Assembly: GCF_013409995.1 (NCBI RefSeq)
Contig: NZ_JACCBX010000005.1
Span: 372,001 to 436,000 of the forward strand
DNA: 64,000 bases
Origin: Neobacillus driksii
Lineage (GTDB): Bacteria > Bacillota > Bacilli > Bacillales > Cytobacillaceae
Reading direction: 5' to 3'
Shown here: one piece after another, positions 1-8,835 of the stretch
Position numbering within the stretch: position 1 is the first letter of the stretch
Layout: each line of letters opens with the position of its first letter
The notes under the pieces: model-generated
The model's input: the letters and a program-made list of their open reading frames with translations, nothing else
What the model was told of the DNA's origin: nothing
Databases searched by the model: none
Program-made: the position numbers and the translations under genes

Positions 1-287
1 GCATAATAAGGACCCTCTTGCTTCCTATCCACTGTCACCCATACCAGCCAGTACGGTTTCGCGTTGGGAACCTCTTCCTTGGTCTTAAGGAATTTAATTC
101 CTTTTTCAACCACACTGCGCGCATGCATCGCTCCAACATCAATAACCGCGTCACCGGCTTCGACATCAATAATCACCGGAGAAACATTATCAAGGCTCAA
201 CGCTCCCTTGCCAAAGCCTTTATGTCCATCTGTCGGGTCGGGTTTTATAATATTAAAGCCAAGTGGTTTTTTCTTATTTTCTTCCAT
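1..287 (-). CDS. ywhD: YwhD family protein, N-terminal part (cut by window edge)
   Basis: The minus strand from an ATG at 285-287 gives 95 codons that run off the left edge. The readable part carries GHKGFGKGALSLDNVSPV and GIKFLKTKEEVPNAKPYWLV, which I recognise from B. subtilis YwhD, a conserved Bacillaceae protein of unknown function. AGGAGG lies 11 bases upstream of the start. The gene begins 20 bases after the M50 protease gene on the same strand, the ywhC-ywhD order of B. subtilis, so the two are probably co-transcribed. No catalytic motif is visible. The C-terminal part is outside the window. Confidence 0.88.
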   Translation of the reverse strand, partial: MEENKKKPLGFNIIKPDPTDGHKGFGKGALSLDNVSPVIIDVEAGDAVIDVGAMHARSVVEKGIKFLKTKEEVPNAKPYWLVWVTVDRKQEGPYY

Positions 288-307
288 TAACTCAGTAACC
301 TCCTATG

Positions 308-970
308 TTAAAAAAACAAATTATAAAAGAAATTATTTAAACCTTCCCATATCCCGGGAATAATAAATTGGAAAATTGGGTCAATCGTGTAGTTACCAAG
401 AGGAGTAATGACAAGAATTAAAAAGAGCAATACGCCGTACTGTTCGTATTGAGTCATTTTTGCCCGAATATGGTTTGGAGCTAAATCCTCCACGATTCGA
501 TAGCCATCCAATGGTGGAAACGGCAATAAGTTAAAGACAAACAGCACCAGATTAAGCCAGTTAAAGATCTCAAAAAATTCAAAAATACCTGGAAGAGTTA
601 CAGCTAATTGTGTCCGGGCTAATCCAAATGCGATAAAAAAACCAAGTGCTGCCAGAACAAGATTACTAAGAGGACCAGCTACAGAAACTAATATACCTGC
701 TAGACGCGGTTTTTTAAAGAAAAAACGGTTAACTGGCACCGGACGAGCCCAGCCGAATCCGGCAATAAAAATTAAAATTGTACCAAATGGATCAAGGTGC
801 TTCAGCGGATTCAACGTCAAACGTCCCTGCTTTTGTGCTGTATGATCTCCAAACTTATAGGCCACATAGGCATGTGCAAATTCATGAAACGTAAACGCAA
901 TCATTAATGTAATCGCGACATAGGGAATTTCCCTTAATGAATATGCAAGAAATCCTTCAAATTCTTCCAC
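308..970 (-). CDS. M50 family site-2-type membrane zinc metalloprotease (YwhC-like)
   Basis: A 220-residue polytopic membrane protein. The zinc motif HEFAH is at residues 29-33 inside the first hydrophobic segment, and the second M50 signature LPFPPLDGY, which supplies the aspartate ligand, is near residue 150. Together they define a compact M50B protease without a PDZ domain, like B. subtilis YwhC. Such enzymes cut substrates within the membrane; the substrate here is unknown. The start is a GTG with GGGGA seven bases upstream. The gene heads a two-gene unit with ywhD and is divergent from ywhB. Both metal-binding motifs look intact. Confidence 0.88.
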   Translation of the reverse strand: MEEFEGFLAYSLREIPYVAITLMIAFTFHEFAHAYVAYKFGDHTAQKQGRLTLNPLKHLDPFGTILIFIAGFGWARPVPVNRFFFKKPRLAGILVSVAGPLSNLVLAALGFFIAFGLARTQLAVTLPGIFEFFEIFNWLNLVLFVFNLLPFPPLDGYRIVEDLAPNHIRAKMTQYEQYGVLLFLILVITPLGNYTIDPIFQFIIPGIWEGLNNFFYNLFF

Positions 971-1079
971 ATTAGTTTCCCCATTTCCCCTCTTTTTTCC
1001 TATAAGTATACCTTAAACTGGATATAAAATGAAAATGTTTGCTAAACTATCCTTGAAGTGATAAAAGGAGGAATACATA

Positions 1080-1265
1080 ATGCCATATGTGACGGTTAAA
1101 ATGCTTCCAGGACGTACTGACGATCAAAAAAGAGCACTTGTTGCAAAGGTAACGGATGCTGTCAGTGAAACGACGGGCGCTCCAAAAGAAGCGGTTGTTG
1201 TTTTTATTGAAGAAATGCAGAAAGAACATTACGGTGTTGCTGGTGTAAGAGCAAGCGACAAATAG
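1080..1265 (+). CDS. ywhB: 4-oxalocrotonate tautomerase family protein
   Basis: A 61-residue protein beginning Met-Pro; after Met removal Pro is the N-terminal catalytic base of the tautomerase superfamily. The segment MPYVTVKMLPGRTDDQK and the length match the small 4-oxalocrotonate tautomerase family, which forms hexamers and interconverts enols and ketones of small keto acids. It resembles B. subtilis YwhB, whose physiological substrate is unclear. AAAGGAGG lies seven bases upstream of the ATG. The gene is single, divergent from the M50 protease gene, and followed directly by a dispersed repeat whose hairpin could end transcription. Confidence 0.9.
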   Translation: MPYVTVKMLPGRTDDQKRALVAKVTDAVSETTGAPKEAVVVFIEEMQKEHYGVAGVRASDK

Positions 1266-1290
1266 TAAAAAAGCTAAGCGCCCATTAGTG

Positions 1291-1409
1291 TTCAGCTGCA
1301 GCGCCTAGGGGCTCGGGGTCATAAGCCAATCCGTCAAGAAGGTTAAAGAACAACCTTCTCGCCGGCTCGTCTTATGCCTGTCGCCCCTGTGCAAGGCGCT
1401 TTCGCATTT
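1291..1409. repeat. Dispersed imperfect-palindromic intergenic repeat, copy 1
   Basis: About 120 bases starting CAGCTGCAGCGCCTAGGGGC and ending CAAGGCGCTTTCGC. The two ends are partly complementary, with the inner blocks GGGTCATAAGCCAATCCGTC and CGGCTCGTCTTATGCCTGTC, and a central AAGGTTaaagaaCAACCTT hairpin. The same element occurs at 9264-9387 (same orientation) and 27480-27600 (inverted), with a variant at 38360-38457. It fills the gap between the convergent genes ywhB and ywgA. No ORF or transposase is associated. Confidence 0.85.
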
Positions 1410-1919
1410 CTAATGGAGCTTAGCTTTTCCTTTTAATGCCTCAATATAGGCATAGGCTTGATCGATTTCTTCTTCTGTATAGCGCTGACTGCTTTTTAAC
1501 GTAAATACTTTGTCGGTTACTTCTTCTTTCGATAGATTATCAAAATATAAAACCGTCGAAACAAGCTCGAGAAATCTAGCATTCTGTTCGTTCATGTCTT
1601 CAAGACAATCTTGTAAAAATGGCATTTCGACTTCATTTAAGCTCAAAAACTCTTTGCCTGTATCTGTCAGGGTATAGCGATATTGAAAATAACCGCCTTT
1701 TTTCTCCTTGATTTCATTGAGAAAGCCCATATTGCACAGCTCTTCGACCCTTAGTGTCAGCTCTTCAGAATATGGACCATAAAAATGAAACTGAAACCGC
1801 TCATGAAACGGAAAGGACACCTTTTTTGCAATATATATCATCTTCTGCAGCTTTTTTCTCCCGATGATTTCTCCGGATACTAAAACAGCCTGCATCAGCT
1901 TAGCATGATCTTTTAACAA
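1410..1919 (-). CDS. ywgA: YwgA family protein
   Basis: A 169-residue soluble protein recognised as YwgA of the Bacillaceae by its start (MLKDHAKLMQAVLVSGEIIG) and its position next to ywfO. The N-terminal half looks like a winged-helix fold (KKLQKMIYIAKK, then a predicted wing around FHFYGPYSEEL), similar to YwgA/antitoxin-SocA-like proteins, but I see no direct proof of DNA binding. Function is unknown. It lies 17 bases downstream of ywfO on the same strand and is likely co-transcribed. The stop abuts dispersed repeat copy 1. Confidence 0.82.
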   Translation of the reverse strand: MLKDHAKLMQAVLVSGEIIGRKKLQKMIYIAKKVSFPFHERFQFHFYGPYSEELTLRVEELCNMGFLNEIKEKKGGYFQYRYTLTDTGKEFLSLNEVEMPFLQDCLEDMNEQNARFLELVSTVLYFDNLSKEEVTDKVFTLKSSQRYTEEEIDQAYAYIEALKGKAKLH

Positions 1920-1936
1920 CGCTCGTCATCTCCTAC

Positions 1937-3241
1937 TCACAGGTTTATCTCTAATAGGGTACGTATTTGTTTTTTTAACTCTTTTTCAGTGGATTCGTCG
2001 GCTAAGAAATCACCAGGGTAATAAAGTTTATGGTCCGTTCTCCTCTTACCAGAGATGGCGTCCACAATCTCGGACTCCCGGGAAAGCTCCTTTAAATCCC
2101 CATTTTTCATTAGTAAATGAATCGGCAAACGTTCCTCTTCTTCGCCCGGACGATAAAAATCGTAAGGTAAGTCAGATGATGAATCAACAACTAAATAATA
2201 TTCCGGGTCAATTCCTGCCTTTTCAAAAAGACGAGTCAGTTCAGCGAGCTTCTTATACTCCTTTGCAGGATCAAACTCGGCATATTTAAATAAGTTTCGA
2301 TTCACAAATCGTCGGCAAAGATCGCTTAAAATGGAGTCATCTTCATCCTGCCATATTTGAAAATAAAACATAATAATCGATTCATCTAACTTTAGATAGT
2401 CTTCTAACGTTACGCTATCGGTAAAAAAAGAATAAAAGTGAATGGGATTATTTTTAAAAGAATAATTGTTTTCATACAGCTGCTTGGCACGGTGAAGGAT
2501 TTTGGTCAATATAACCTCTGCACTGCGGGATACAGGATGGAAATAGACCTGCCAATACATCTGATAGCGGCTCATAATGTAATCTTCAACCGCATGCATA
2601 CCGCTCTTTTTAATCACCACTTGATCTTCTTTTGGTCTCATGACACGAAGAATTCGCTCCATATCAAATTGACCATAGCTCACACCGGTAAAATAAGCAT
2701 CCCGCTGCAAATAATCCATCCGATCGGCGTCTATTTGGCTGGAGATCAAGCTGACCACTAGTTTTTTCGCAGATGTTTTCGCAACCACTTCAGCAACTTG
2801 CTGAGGGAAATCAGGACTAACCTTTTTTAAAACGGCGTTAACCTCTGTATTTCCCAATACGATGTTCTGGGTAAAATCCTCATGGTCAAAATCGAACACT
2901 TTTTCAAACGAATGGGAAAATGGGCCGTGCCCCAAATCGTGGAGAAGTGCAGCACATAGGGTTAGGAGGCGGTCATCGTCATTCCATTCCGGTCTGCCTG
3001 CAAATACATCATCAATAATGCGGCGGACAATTTCATATACTCCGAGAGAGTGGTTAAAGCGGCTGTGCTCAGCACCATGGAACGTTAAAAAGGTGGTTCC
3101 GAGCTGTTTGATACGGCGCAAACGCTGAAACTCTTTTGTACCGACTAAATCCCAGATGACCCGGTCACGTACATGAACGTAGCGGTGAACAGGATCTTTA
3201 AACACTTTTTCTTCACTCAGTTTTTCCGCCGAATATACCAT
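1937..3241 (-). CDS. ywfO: HD domain phosphohydrolase (YwfO)
   Basis: A 434-residue protein with the HD superfamily metal motif: His in RFNHSLGVYEIVRR, then HDLGHGPFSHSFE, and a later Asp in SSQIDADRMDYLQRDA. This is the dGTPase/SpoT-like HD layout, and B. subtilis YwfO is the closest family I recognise. It probably hydrolyses a nucleotide phosphoester, but the substrate cannot be read from sequence. I place the start at the ATG at 3241 (MVYSAEKLSEEK), because a GAGGAAGAGGG stretch lies just upstream; the longer frame to 3337 has no ribosome site and non-family sequence. It leads ywgA. Confidence 0.87.
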   Translation of the reverse strand: MVYSAEKLSEEKVFKDPVHRYVHVRDRVIWDLVGTKEFQRLRRIKQLGTTFLTFHGAEHSRFNHSLGVYEIVRRIIDDVFAGRPEWNDDDRLLTLCAALLHDLGHGPFSHSFEKVFDFDHEDFTQNIVLGNTEVNAVLKKVSPDFPQQVAEVVAKTSAKKLVVSLISSQIDADRMDYLQRDAYFTGVSYGQFDMERILRVMRPKEDQVVIKKSGMHAVEDYIMSRYQMYWQVYFHPVSRSAEVILTKILHRAKQLYENNYSFKNNPIHFYSFFTDSVTLEDYLKLDESIIMFYFQIWQDEDDSILSDLCRRFVNRNLFKYAEFDPAKEYKKLAELTRLFEKAGIDPEYYLVVDSSSDLPYDFYRPGEEEERLPIHLLMKNGDLKELSRESEIVDAISGKRRTDHKLYYPGDFLADESTEKELKKQIRTLLEINL

Positions 3242-3329
3242 TGCTTTCCCTCTTCCTCTAAACTTTCTTCTATTATATCCCAATTTCCAGCAATTTTCTG
3301 CACGATTTTTCGACAATGACATGAAAAGA

Positions 3330-3364
3330 AAAATCACCTAGGCTCGTGAAGATCATAGGTGATT
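3330..3364 (-). terminator. Rho-independent terminator after the DUF1450 gene
   Basis: Arms AATCACCTA (3332-3340) and TAGGTGATT (3356-3364) pair around a 15-base loop. Read on the minus strand, the stem is followed by TTTTTCTTTTC. The stem overlaps the stop codon of the DUF1450 gene. Confidence 0.75.
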
Positions 3365-3584
3365 ATTTTAGTTTTTTATTAACCTTTTCCATTAATTCCT
3401 CTTCCGTTAGGGCAGCAACCGGGCGGTTATTGACGAAGGCAAATGTTTTTTTCCGGCCAGGACCACAATAAGATTGGCAGCCAATTTTAATTTCAGCTTC
3501 GGGATCCAATTCTTTCAAACGAGGGATTAATGTCTTTAGATTCACGGCCTGACAATCATCACAAACGCGGAATTCATTTGACAT
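3363..3584 (-). CDS. DUF1450 family small cysteine protein (YuzB-like)
   Basis: A 73-residue protein with VCDDCQAVN near the N terminus and [18 protein letters not shown] in the middle, the cysteine layout (CxxC, then CxxxCGPG) of DUF1450/YuzB proteins. These have a thioredoxin-like fold and may hold a metal or Fe-S centre; no function is established that I can name. The ATG at 3584 is chosen because AGAAAGGGTGG is well placed before it, and the three extra upstream codons would overlap that site. It is upstream of ywfO on the same strand with its own terminator between them. Confidence 0.8.
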   Translation of the reverse strand: MSNEFRVCDDCQAVNLKTLIPRLKELDPEAEIKIGCQSYCGPGRKKTFAFVNNRPVAALTEEELMEKVNKKLK

Positions 3585-3843
3585 TACTTCCACCCTTTCT
3601 TATCTATTCCTACTATTTTAGCCAATTTAATTTCGGTTTAACTCCTTAGATATATTACAATTTCTTTCAATCCATTGCAAGTTGCTTTTCTTTTGTAATC
3701 CTTCTAACTCTTTCAGTTAAAAAAACTATTATCCTTGCAGACATTTTGGTATAAAGCTTGACAAACTTGTCCAAGATAAGACTAGAACTTTTAAAAACTC
3801 ATCTTGAGTTAAACGTAATTATTATTTAGGGAGTTGAAGAGAT

Positions 3844-4608
3844 ATGAAAGTACGACAAGATGCATGGACAGATGAAAATGATCTTTTGTTAGCTGAAACC
3901 GTCCTTCGCCATGTACGTGAAGGCAGTACACAGCTGAACGCTTTTGAAGAGGTAGGCGACAAGCTAAACAGGACTTCTGCAGCCTGTGGATTCAGATGGA
4001 ATGCGGTTGTGCGCCACCGCTATGAAAAAGCATTGCAATTAGCAAAAAAACAGCGTAAGCAAAGACAAAGAGTGTTAGGGAAAGACCAGGGAGGCAAGAA
4101 AAAGTTACTGTACAATCCTCCAGTACCAGCTGCTGATGACTTTGAAACACTATCAGCACCAGTGGAAGTGCCTATGGAAACTGAAACTACCTATGAAATG
4201 CCAGATTTAACAGCGGAAGTTGCAGCTGAAACGTTTGTTTTGCCTGAAGTCTATGTAAAGCAACCCGTTCAAACCTACAGACAATCAACACCTGCAGCAG
4301 GTTTATCGCTTGATAGCGTGATTGATTACTTACAAAACTTTAATCATGCGAATCTGCAAAATGAAGCATTAAAAAGTGAGAATGAAAGATTGAAGCGTGA
4401 AATTGCAGAATTACGCAAACAAAATGAAGAAATGGCAGCTAAAATTGAAGGTCTCGAGCAAAATACCGAAACCATCCAAGAAGATTACGAGACACTCATG
4501 AAAATTATGAACCGCGCTCGTAAGCTTGTATTATTTGAAGAAGAAGAAAGACCTGCGACAAAATTCAAAATGGACCGCAATGGGAACCTAGAAAAGGTCG
4601 CTGAGTAA
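3844..4608 (+). CDS. rsfA: Prespore-specific transcriptional regulator RsfA
   Basis: A 254-residue protein. Residues 1-60 form a Myb/SANT-like DNA-binding domain ([20 protein letters not shown], then [20 protein letters not shown]), the signature of the RsfA/YwfN family. A basic stretch KKQRKQRQR follows, then an acidic linker, then a coiled coil of heptads at about residues 175-225 that probably mediates dimerisation. B. subtilis RsfA is made in the forespore under sigma-F and adjusts forespore gene expression. GGGAG precedes the ATG. It is a single gene with its own terminator, convergent with lipL. Confidence 0.9.
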   Translation: MKVRQDAWTDENDLLLAETVLRHVREGSTQLNAFEEVGDKLNRTSAACGFRWNAVVRHRYEKALQLAKKQRKQRQRVLGKDQGGKKKLLYNPPVPAADDFETLSAPVEVPMETETTYEMPDLTAEVAAETFVLPEVYVKQPVQTYRQSTPAAGLSLDSVIDYLQNFNHANLQNEALKSENERLKREIAELRKQNEEMAAKIEGLEQNTETIQEDYETLMKIMNRARKLVLFEEEERPATKFKMDRNGNLEKVAE

Positions 4609-4680
4609 AACGAAAAGCTCCAGACGCACGCCTAGAGCTAGAGTAAGACTTTGGGAGACGACAATATCCTCTTAAAAGAG

Positions 4681-4712
4681 GCCGTAAATCCAGTTTGGGT
4701 TTACGGCTTTTT
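4681..4712 (+). terminator. Terminator between rsfA and lipL
   Basis: GCCGTAAA and TTTACGGC form a stem around a short loop, followed by TTTTTAT on the plus strand. It serves rsfA. The last T bases overlap the lipL stop codon. Confidence 0.85.
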
Positions 4713-5532
4713 ATATTTTCTCATTACGGTCAATAATTCTTTGGTAGTAACCCGGAAGGAGCTCTAGTTCTAGTCCCGTCAATGACCCGGCGTACAGATT
4801 GTCGCTATTTTTTTTTAACTGGGTTAATAGGCGCAGCATTACGTCCGAAATCGTTAATGGTGTTTCCAATAATTCAGAAAGAGAAGCCATCACTTCCGGT
4901 ACAATCTCCGGATACGTAAATTTTGTGGCCTGTTCGTTTTTCGCGATCTCATAAAATTGCTTAATTAACTGTGCACGCTCACTGCCGCTGCCATTAACAC
5001 ATAAATAGATTTGAACAGCTACCCCTTTTTTGAGGCGGCGCTGCGAAATACCGGCAAACTTTTTTCCATCAATACTTAGGTCATAGCTTCCCGGGCAATA
5101 GGAGCCAACAATTTCTCTAGCTTCGATTGCGTTGGTATAATCGGCAAACATGTTTTGAACGAGCTTCAACATCGTATCGTATCCGCGGTTAATATCGATC
5201 CCTTTTTCCTTTTCAGGTAAAATCAATGAGATATTTAAAACCCCTTCATCCAGTACCACCGCTAAACCGCCCGAGTTCCGGACAATAGTCTGATAGCCCT
5301 GTTTCTTGAGAAATTGCCTTCCTTCTTTTAAGAATGGCAGTTTGGTATCTTGTATCCCGAGAACGATGGTATTGTGATGGACCCAGGTTCGAGCTGTTGC
5401 TGGAGCCTGTCCAGACCCGACTGAGGCGCAAAGCGTATCGTCTGTGCCGAATGACTGTAATGCTTGAAAATGTCTACCAGCCGTGGACTGATCAATGATT
5501 CTCCATTCCGACTGATGTAATAAACCTTCCAT
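4711..5532 (-). CDS. lipL: Octanoyl-[GcvH]:protein N-octanoyltransferase LipL
   Basis: A 273-residue member of the biotin/lipoate ligase fold without an ATP-binding function. The catalytic cysteine is in [20 protein letters not shown] (Cys146), with the conserved lysine of the GKKFAGI motif; [16 protein letters not shown] matches the lipoyl-binding RxxGG segment. LipL moves octanoyl from GcvH onto E2 subunits of 2-oxoacid dehydrogenases in Bacillus, which lack direct LipB transfer. Length and neighbourhood (next to pta) match B. subtilis ywfL. It is a single gene transcribed away from the repeat array at 5622-5720. Confidence 0.9.
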   Translation of the reverse strand: MEGLLHQSEWRIIDQSTAGRHFQALQSFGTDDTLCASVGSGQAPATARTWVHHNTIVLGIQDTKLPFLKEGRQFLKKQGYQTIVRNSGGLAVVLDEGVLNISLILPEKEKGIDINRGYDTMLKLVQNMFADYTNAIEAREIVGSYCPGSYDLSIDGKKFAGISQRRLKKGVAVQIYLCVNGSGSERAQLIKQFYEIAKNEQATKFTYPEIVPEVMASLSELLETPLTISDVMLRLLTQLKKNSDNLYAGSLTGLELELLPGYYQRIIDRNEKI

Positions 5533-5621
5533 ATTGGTTTTCTCCTCAAAATGAATAATAAGCTTATTTTAGCAAAAATAATCCTACTAAAACAGTTTCG
5601 TTTTTTCCAAATAATGTCTAA

Positions 5622-5720
5622 ATGGACAAAACTCCTAAAAAAATGTACAAAAGCCTCTCAAAATTGTACAAAACTCATAAAAAAGTGTTCATAACCACCC
5701 CAAAAAAATGTACAAAACTC
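5622..5720. repeat. 21-bp intergenic tandem repeat, five degenerate units
   Basis: Units beginning ATGGACAAAACTC, ATGTACAAAAGCC, TTGTACAAAACTC, GTGTTCATAACC and ATGTACAAAACTC start at 5622, 5643, 5664, 5685 and 5708, so the period is 21, 21, 21 then 23. The consensus is about TGTACAAAACTC plus an A-rich tail. It lies in the gap between pta and lipL. No reading frame through it resembles a gene. Confidence 0.8.
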
Positions 5721-5737
5721 AAAAACCTCTAATATAA

Positions 5738-5766
5738 AAAGCCAGCCCCAACCCAGGACTGGCATA
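5738..5766 (-). terminator. Terminator after pta
   Basis: On the minus strand GCCAGTCC and GGGCTGGC pair (5741-5763), followed by TTTTTATA. It lies directly after the pta stop. Confidence 0.85.
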
Positions 5767-5771
5767 AAAAA

Positions 5772-6746
5772 CTATTGTATTCCTTGTGCTGCCGTAATTA
5801 ACGCTAGCTTATAAACATCTTCTTCATTACAGCCGCGTGATAGGTCGTTCACAGGTTTATTTAATCCTTGAAGGATTGGTCCAACCGCTTCGAATCCACC
5901 TAAACGCTGGGCAATTTTGTAGCCGATATTTCCTGCTTCAAGACTTGGGAAGATAAACACATTCGCATCCCCTTGAAGCGGTGAATCTGGTGCCTTACTT
6001 TTTGCCACAGATGGAACAAAAGCGGCATCAAACTGGAATTCTCCATCAATTACTAAAGATGGATCACGACGTTTTGCTTCTTCAACTGCACCTGAGACTC
6101 TCTCTGTTTCTGGTGACTTTGCAGAACCCTTTGTGGAAAAGCTAAGCATTGCAATTCGTGGTTCAATATCAAACATATTGGCAGTTTTTGCACTTTCTAC
6201 CGCAATTTCTGCTAAATCATTGCTGTCGGGAGCGATATTGATCGCACAATCAGCAAATACGTATTTTTCATCCTCACGAACCATGATGAAAACACCAGAC
6301 GTTTTCTTCACGCCCGCTTTTGTTTTAATAATTTGCAGCGCAGGGCGAACCGTATCAGCTGTAGAATGTGCTGCACCGCTCACTAAACCGTCTGCTTTAT
6401 TCAAATAAACCAGCATCGTCCCGAAATAATTTTCATCTAATAAAATCTTACGTGCATCCTCTTCGGTTGCTTTTCCTTTACGACGTTCAACAAAAGCTGC
6501 TACTAGCTCGTCCATTGCCGCATAGCTTGCAGGGTCATAGATTTCTGCTGCATCTAAGGAAACGCCAAGCTCCTGGGCCTTAGCCTGAACCTGCTCGATA
6601 TTACCAATTAAAATAGGTGTTAATCGCTTTTCCTCTGCCAGCCTGCTTGCTGCCCTGACAATCCGCTCGTCCAAGCCCTCAGGAAAAACAATGCGCATAT
6701 CACGACCAGATAATTTTTGTTTTAAACCTTCAAATAAATCAGCCAC
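5772..6746 (-). CDS. pta: Phosphate acetyltransferase
   Basis: A 324-residue single-domain phosphotransacetylase of the usual Bacillus length. It interconverts acetyl-CoA and acetyl phosphate in the Pta-AckA overflow pathway in the cytoplasm. Family segments are VFPEGLDERIVRAASRLAEE at the start, DGLVSGAAHSTADTVRPALQ in the middle and FPSLEAGNIGYKIAQRLGG near the C terminus. GAGGA lies upstream of the ATG. It is monocistronic with its own terminator and divergent from hemQ, the same order as in B. subtilis (ywfI next to pta). Confidence 0.96.
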   Translation of the reverse strand: MADLFEGLKQKLSGRDMRIVFPEGLDERIVRAASRLAEEKRLTPILIGNIEQVQAKAQELGVSLDAAEIYDPASYAAMDELVAAFVERRKGKATEEDARKILLDENYFGTMLVYLNKADGLVSGAAHSTADTVRPALQIIKTKAGVKKTSGVFIMVREDEKYVFADCAINIAPDSNDLAEIAVESAKTANMFDIEPRIAMLSFSTKGSAKSPETERVSGAVEEAKRRDPSLVIDGEFQFDAAFVPSVAKSKAPDSPLQGDANVFIFPSLEAGNIGYKIAQRLGGFEAVGPILQGLNKPVNDLSRGCNEEDVYKLALITAAQGIQ

Positions 6747-6981
6747 AATTAAATCCTCCTTAATTAAATCTACCTATTTTAGCATACTTTACCTGTTGAA
6801 AAATTCAACTTAGGTGGCGTTTTCATGACAAATGTTTTTTTATTCAAAAAACTTCACACTCATTTACTATTCACTTCTTTTCTAAAAATTATCCTTAGTG
6901 GTTTATTCAAGCGTGACTTGGTCAAACTATGTTATAGTAAAGATTGTAAATAAGAAGAATGATTATTTAGGAGTGATTTTA

Positions 6982-7725
6982 ATGAGTGAAGCAGCTCAAA
7001 CGCTTGATGGCTGGTATTGTTTGCATGATTTCCGTACAGTTGATTGGACAACTTGGAAAATGCTTTCCAGTGATGAACGCCAGTCCGCGATTCACGAGTT
7101 TTTAAGTCTAGTTGAAAAATGGAATCACACACAAGAACGTAACGAAGGCAGTCATGCTTTATATACAATTGTTGGACAAAAAGCGGATTTCATGATGATG
7201 ATCCTACGCCCAACAATGCAAGAACTAAATGAAATTGAAACAGAATTTAATAAAACTAAATTAGCAGAGTTCACGATTCCAGCTCATTCTTATGTGTCTG
7301 TCGTTGAATTAAGTAACTACTTGCCTGCTGGTGAGGACCCATACCAAAACCCACAAATTCTTGCTCGTCTATACCCTAAGCTTCCTAAAACAGCACATGT
7401 TTGTTTCTATCCAATGGACAAGCGCCGTCAGGGCAACGACAACTGGTATATGCTTCCGATGGAAGATCGCCGCAATATGATGAGGAGCCACGGAATGATT
7501 GGGCGTACATATGCAGGAAAAGTAAAGCAAATCATTACAGGTTCTGTGGGCTTTGATGATTATGAGTGGGGCGTAACGCTGTTTGCTGAGGATGTTCTTC
7601 AATTTAAAAAACTTGTCTATGAAATGCGTTTTGATGAAGTAAGTGCACGCTTCGGTGAATTTGGTGCCTTCTTTGTCGGCAACTTATTAGAGGAAGAAAG
7701 AGTCCCTCGATTCTTACATGTTTAA
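6982..7725 (+). CDS. hemQ: Coproheme decarboxylase HemQ (chlorite-dismutase family)
   Basis: A 247-residue protein of the chlorite dismutase fold. It catalyses the last step of the Gram-positive heme pathway, converting coproheme to heme b with peroxide. Recognisable segments are [19 protein letters not shown] at the start, [19 protein letters not shown], and [17 protein letters not shown] with the proximal histidine region. The start is the ATG at 6982 after TAGGAGTG; the longer frame from 6898 lacks a ribosome site. Heme made here would be needed by the cytochromes of the formate dehydrogenase and nos systems in this window. It is monocistronic. Confidence 0.95.
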   Translation: MSEAAQTLDGWYCLHDFRTVDWTTWKMLSSDERQSAIHEFLSLVEKWNHTQERNEGSHALYTIVGQKADFMMMILRPTMQELNEIETEFNKTKLAEFTIPAHSYVSVVELSNYLPAGEDPYQNPQILARLYPKLPKTAHVCFYPMDKRRQGNDNWYMLPMEDRRNMMRSHGMIGRTYAGKVKQIITGSVGFDDYEWGVTLFAEDVLQFKKLVYEMRFDEVSARFGEFGAFFVGNLLEEERVPRFLHV

Positions 7726-7729
7726 CACC

Positions 7730-7761
7730 AAAGTTCTCAGCTTTTGCTGAGAACTTTTTTT
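7730..7761 (+). terminator. Terminator after hemQ
   Basis: AAAGTTCTCAGC and GCTGAGAACTTT form a perfect 12-bp stem around TTTT, followed by a T run. Confidence 0.92.
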
Positions 7762-7937
7762 GTCATTTTGATAAGTCATATTTCCCTTTCCCTCCTCATA
7801 CTAATAAAACAGCGAGTCTTAAGTTACAGTTCCGAATCCGCTCAAATCGGGATTATCCCGATTGTCACCATTTAAGTGTTTATGGAGTATGAATAGACTG
7901 TTGGGCATTCGTTTAGTCATTTATAGGAGGGAAAAAG

Positions 7938-8402
7938 ATGAATCAATATTATAATCCACAAGGGTATCAGCCTTATCCTGCTAGACAGCAAGGCGGGAAT
8001 CAGTTCCAAGGGCAAGGGCAAGGATTTTTTCCAGGTCAGCAGCAGCAAGGCTTTCCACAGTATCCACAACAGGGAGCTCCTGCAGGGACTCCTGCAGCTT
8101 CACAGCAGCAGGGAATGCTGCCAATTGAACAATCATACATCGAAAATATTTTACGACTAAACAAAGGGAAGTTAGCAACTGTTTATGCAACTTTTGAAGG
8201 CAACAACCAATGGAATGCCAAGAAATTTGTTGGAATTATTGAAGCAGCAGGACGTGACCACCTCATCCTAAGTGATCCACAAACAGGTCAGCGTACGCTC
8301 ATCCCAATGGTAGCTTTCGATTATGCTACATTTGATGAAGAACTTGAATATGAATATCCTTTTGGGTCTTCACCTGGTTTAAGTACCTTCCCGCCAAGAT
8401 AA
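7938..8402 (+). CDS. gerQ: Spore coat protein GerQ
   Basis: A 154-residue protein. Residues 1-60 are rich in Gln, Gly, Tyr and Pro (QGGNQFQGQGQGFFPGQQQ). Residues 65-150 are the conserved GerQ/YwdL domain (QSYIENILRLNKGKLATVYA, then LSDPQTGQRTLIPMVAFDYA). In B. subtilis GerQ is cross-linked into the coat by the transglutaminase Tgl and is needed to place the germination hydrolase CwlJ. The Gln-rich N terminus suits cross-linking. TAGGAGG precedes the ATG. It is convergent with ywdK across a shared terminator. Confidence 0.93.
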   Translation: MNQYYNPQGYQPYPARQQGGNQFQGQGQGFFPGQQQQGFPQYPQQGAPAGTPAASQQQGMLPIEQSYIENILRLNKGKLATVYATFEGNNQWNAKKFVGIIEAAGRDHLILSDPQTGQRTLIPMVAFDYATFDEELEYEYPFGSSPGLSTFPPR

Positions 8403-8403
8403 T

Positions 8404-8440
8404 AGTAAAGGCATTGGAACTCAAGTCCAATGCCTTTACT
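8404..8440. terminator. Bidirectional terminator between gerQ and ywdK
   Basis: AGTAAAGGCATTGGA (8404-8418) and TCCAATGCCTTTACT (8426-8440) form a perfect 15-bp stem with a 7-base loop. T-rich sequence lies on the plus side. The stem sits between two convergent stops. Confidence 0.9.
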
Positions 8441-8443
8441 ATT

Positions 8444-8815
8444 TTATAAATCTTTTACTGTACCAATGATCATTAAAATCCATCCTGCTAAGAAGCAGAC
8501 GCCTCCAATTGGTGTGATCGCGCCCAGCACTCCTACCTTCGTTAAGCTTAAAATATAGAGGCTGCCGCTGAAAAAGATAATTCCGATAAGAAATAACCAG
8601 CCTGACCAAGTGAAAAATGTACTCGCCGCCACTTTACCTAACAGAATTCCAATCACCAATAGTGCAGTTGCATGGAACATTTGATAGGTGACTCCTGTTT
8701 TCCAAATATCTAGATAATAGGGATCTAGCTTATCCTTAAGTCCATGAGCACCAAATGCTCCTAGCGCCACCGCTAAAAAAGCGTTTATTGCTCCTATAAT
8801 GATAAATGTTTTCAT
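8444..8815 (-). CDS. ywdK: DUF423 family membrane protein (YwdK)
   Basis: A 123-residue integral membrane protein with four hydrophobic segments. The DUF423 signature is at the N terminus (NAFLAVALGAFGAHGLKDKL), and ITPIGGVCFLAGW is near the C terminus. Function is unknown. It lies 20 bases downstream of ywdI on the same strand, so the two form a unit. The position beside gerQ matches B. subtilis ywdK. Confidence 0.9.
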   Translation of the reverse strand: MKTFIIIGAINAFLAVALGAFGAHGLKDKLDPYYLDIWKTGVTYQMFHATALLVIGILLGKVAASTFFTWSGWLFLIGIIFFSGSLYILSLTKVGVLGAITPIGGVCFLAGWILMIIGTVKDL

Positions 8816-8835
8816 TTCCTCTCCCCCTTGTCAAA

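Noticed and set aside
3721-3843. Sigma-F promoter for rsfA.
   Set aside because: A GTATA-like -35 is present near 3750, but no convincing -10 could be fitted at the right spacing.
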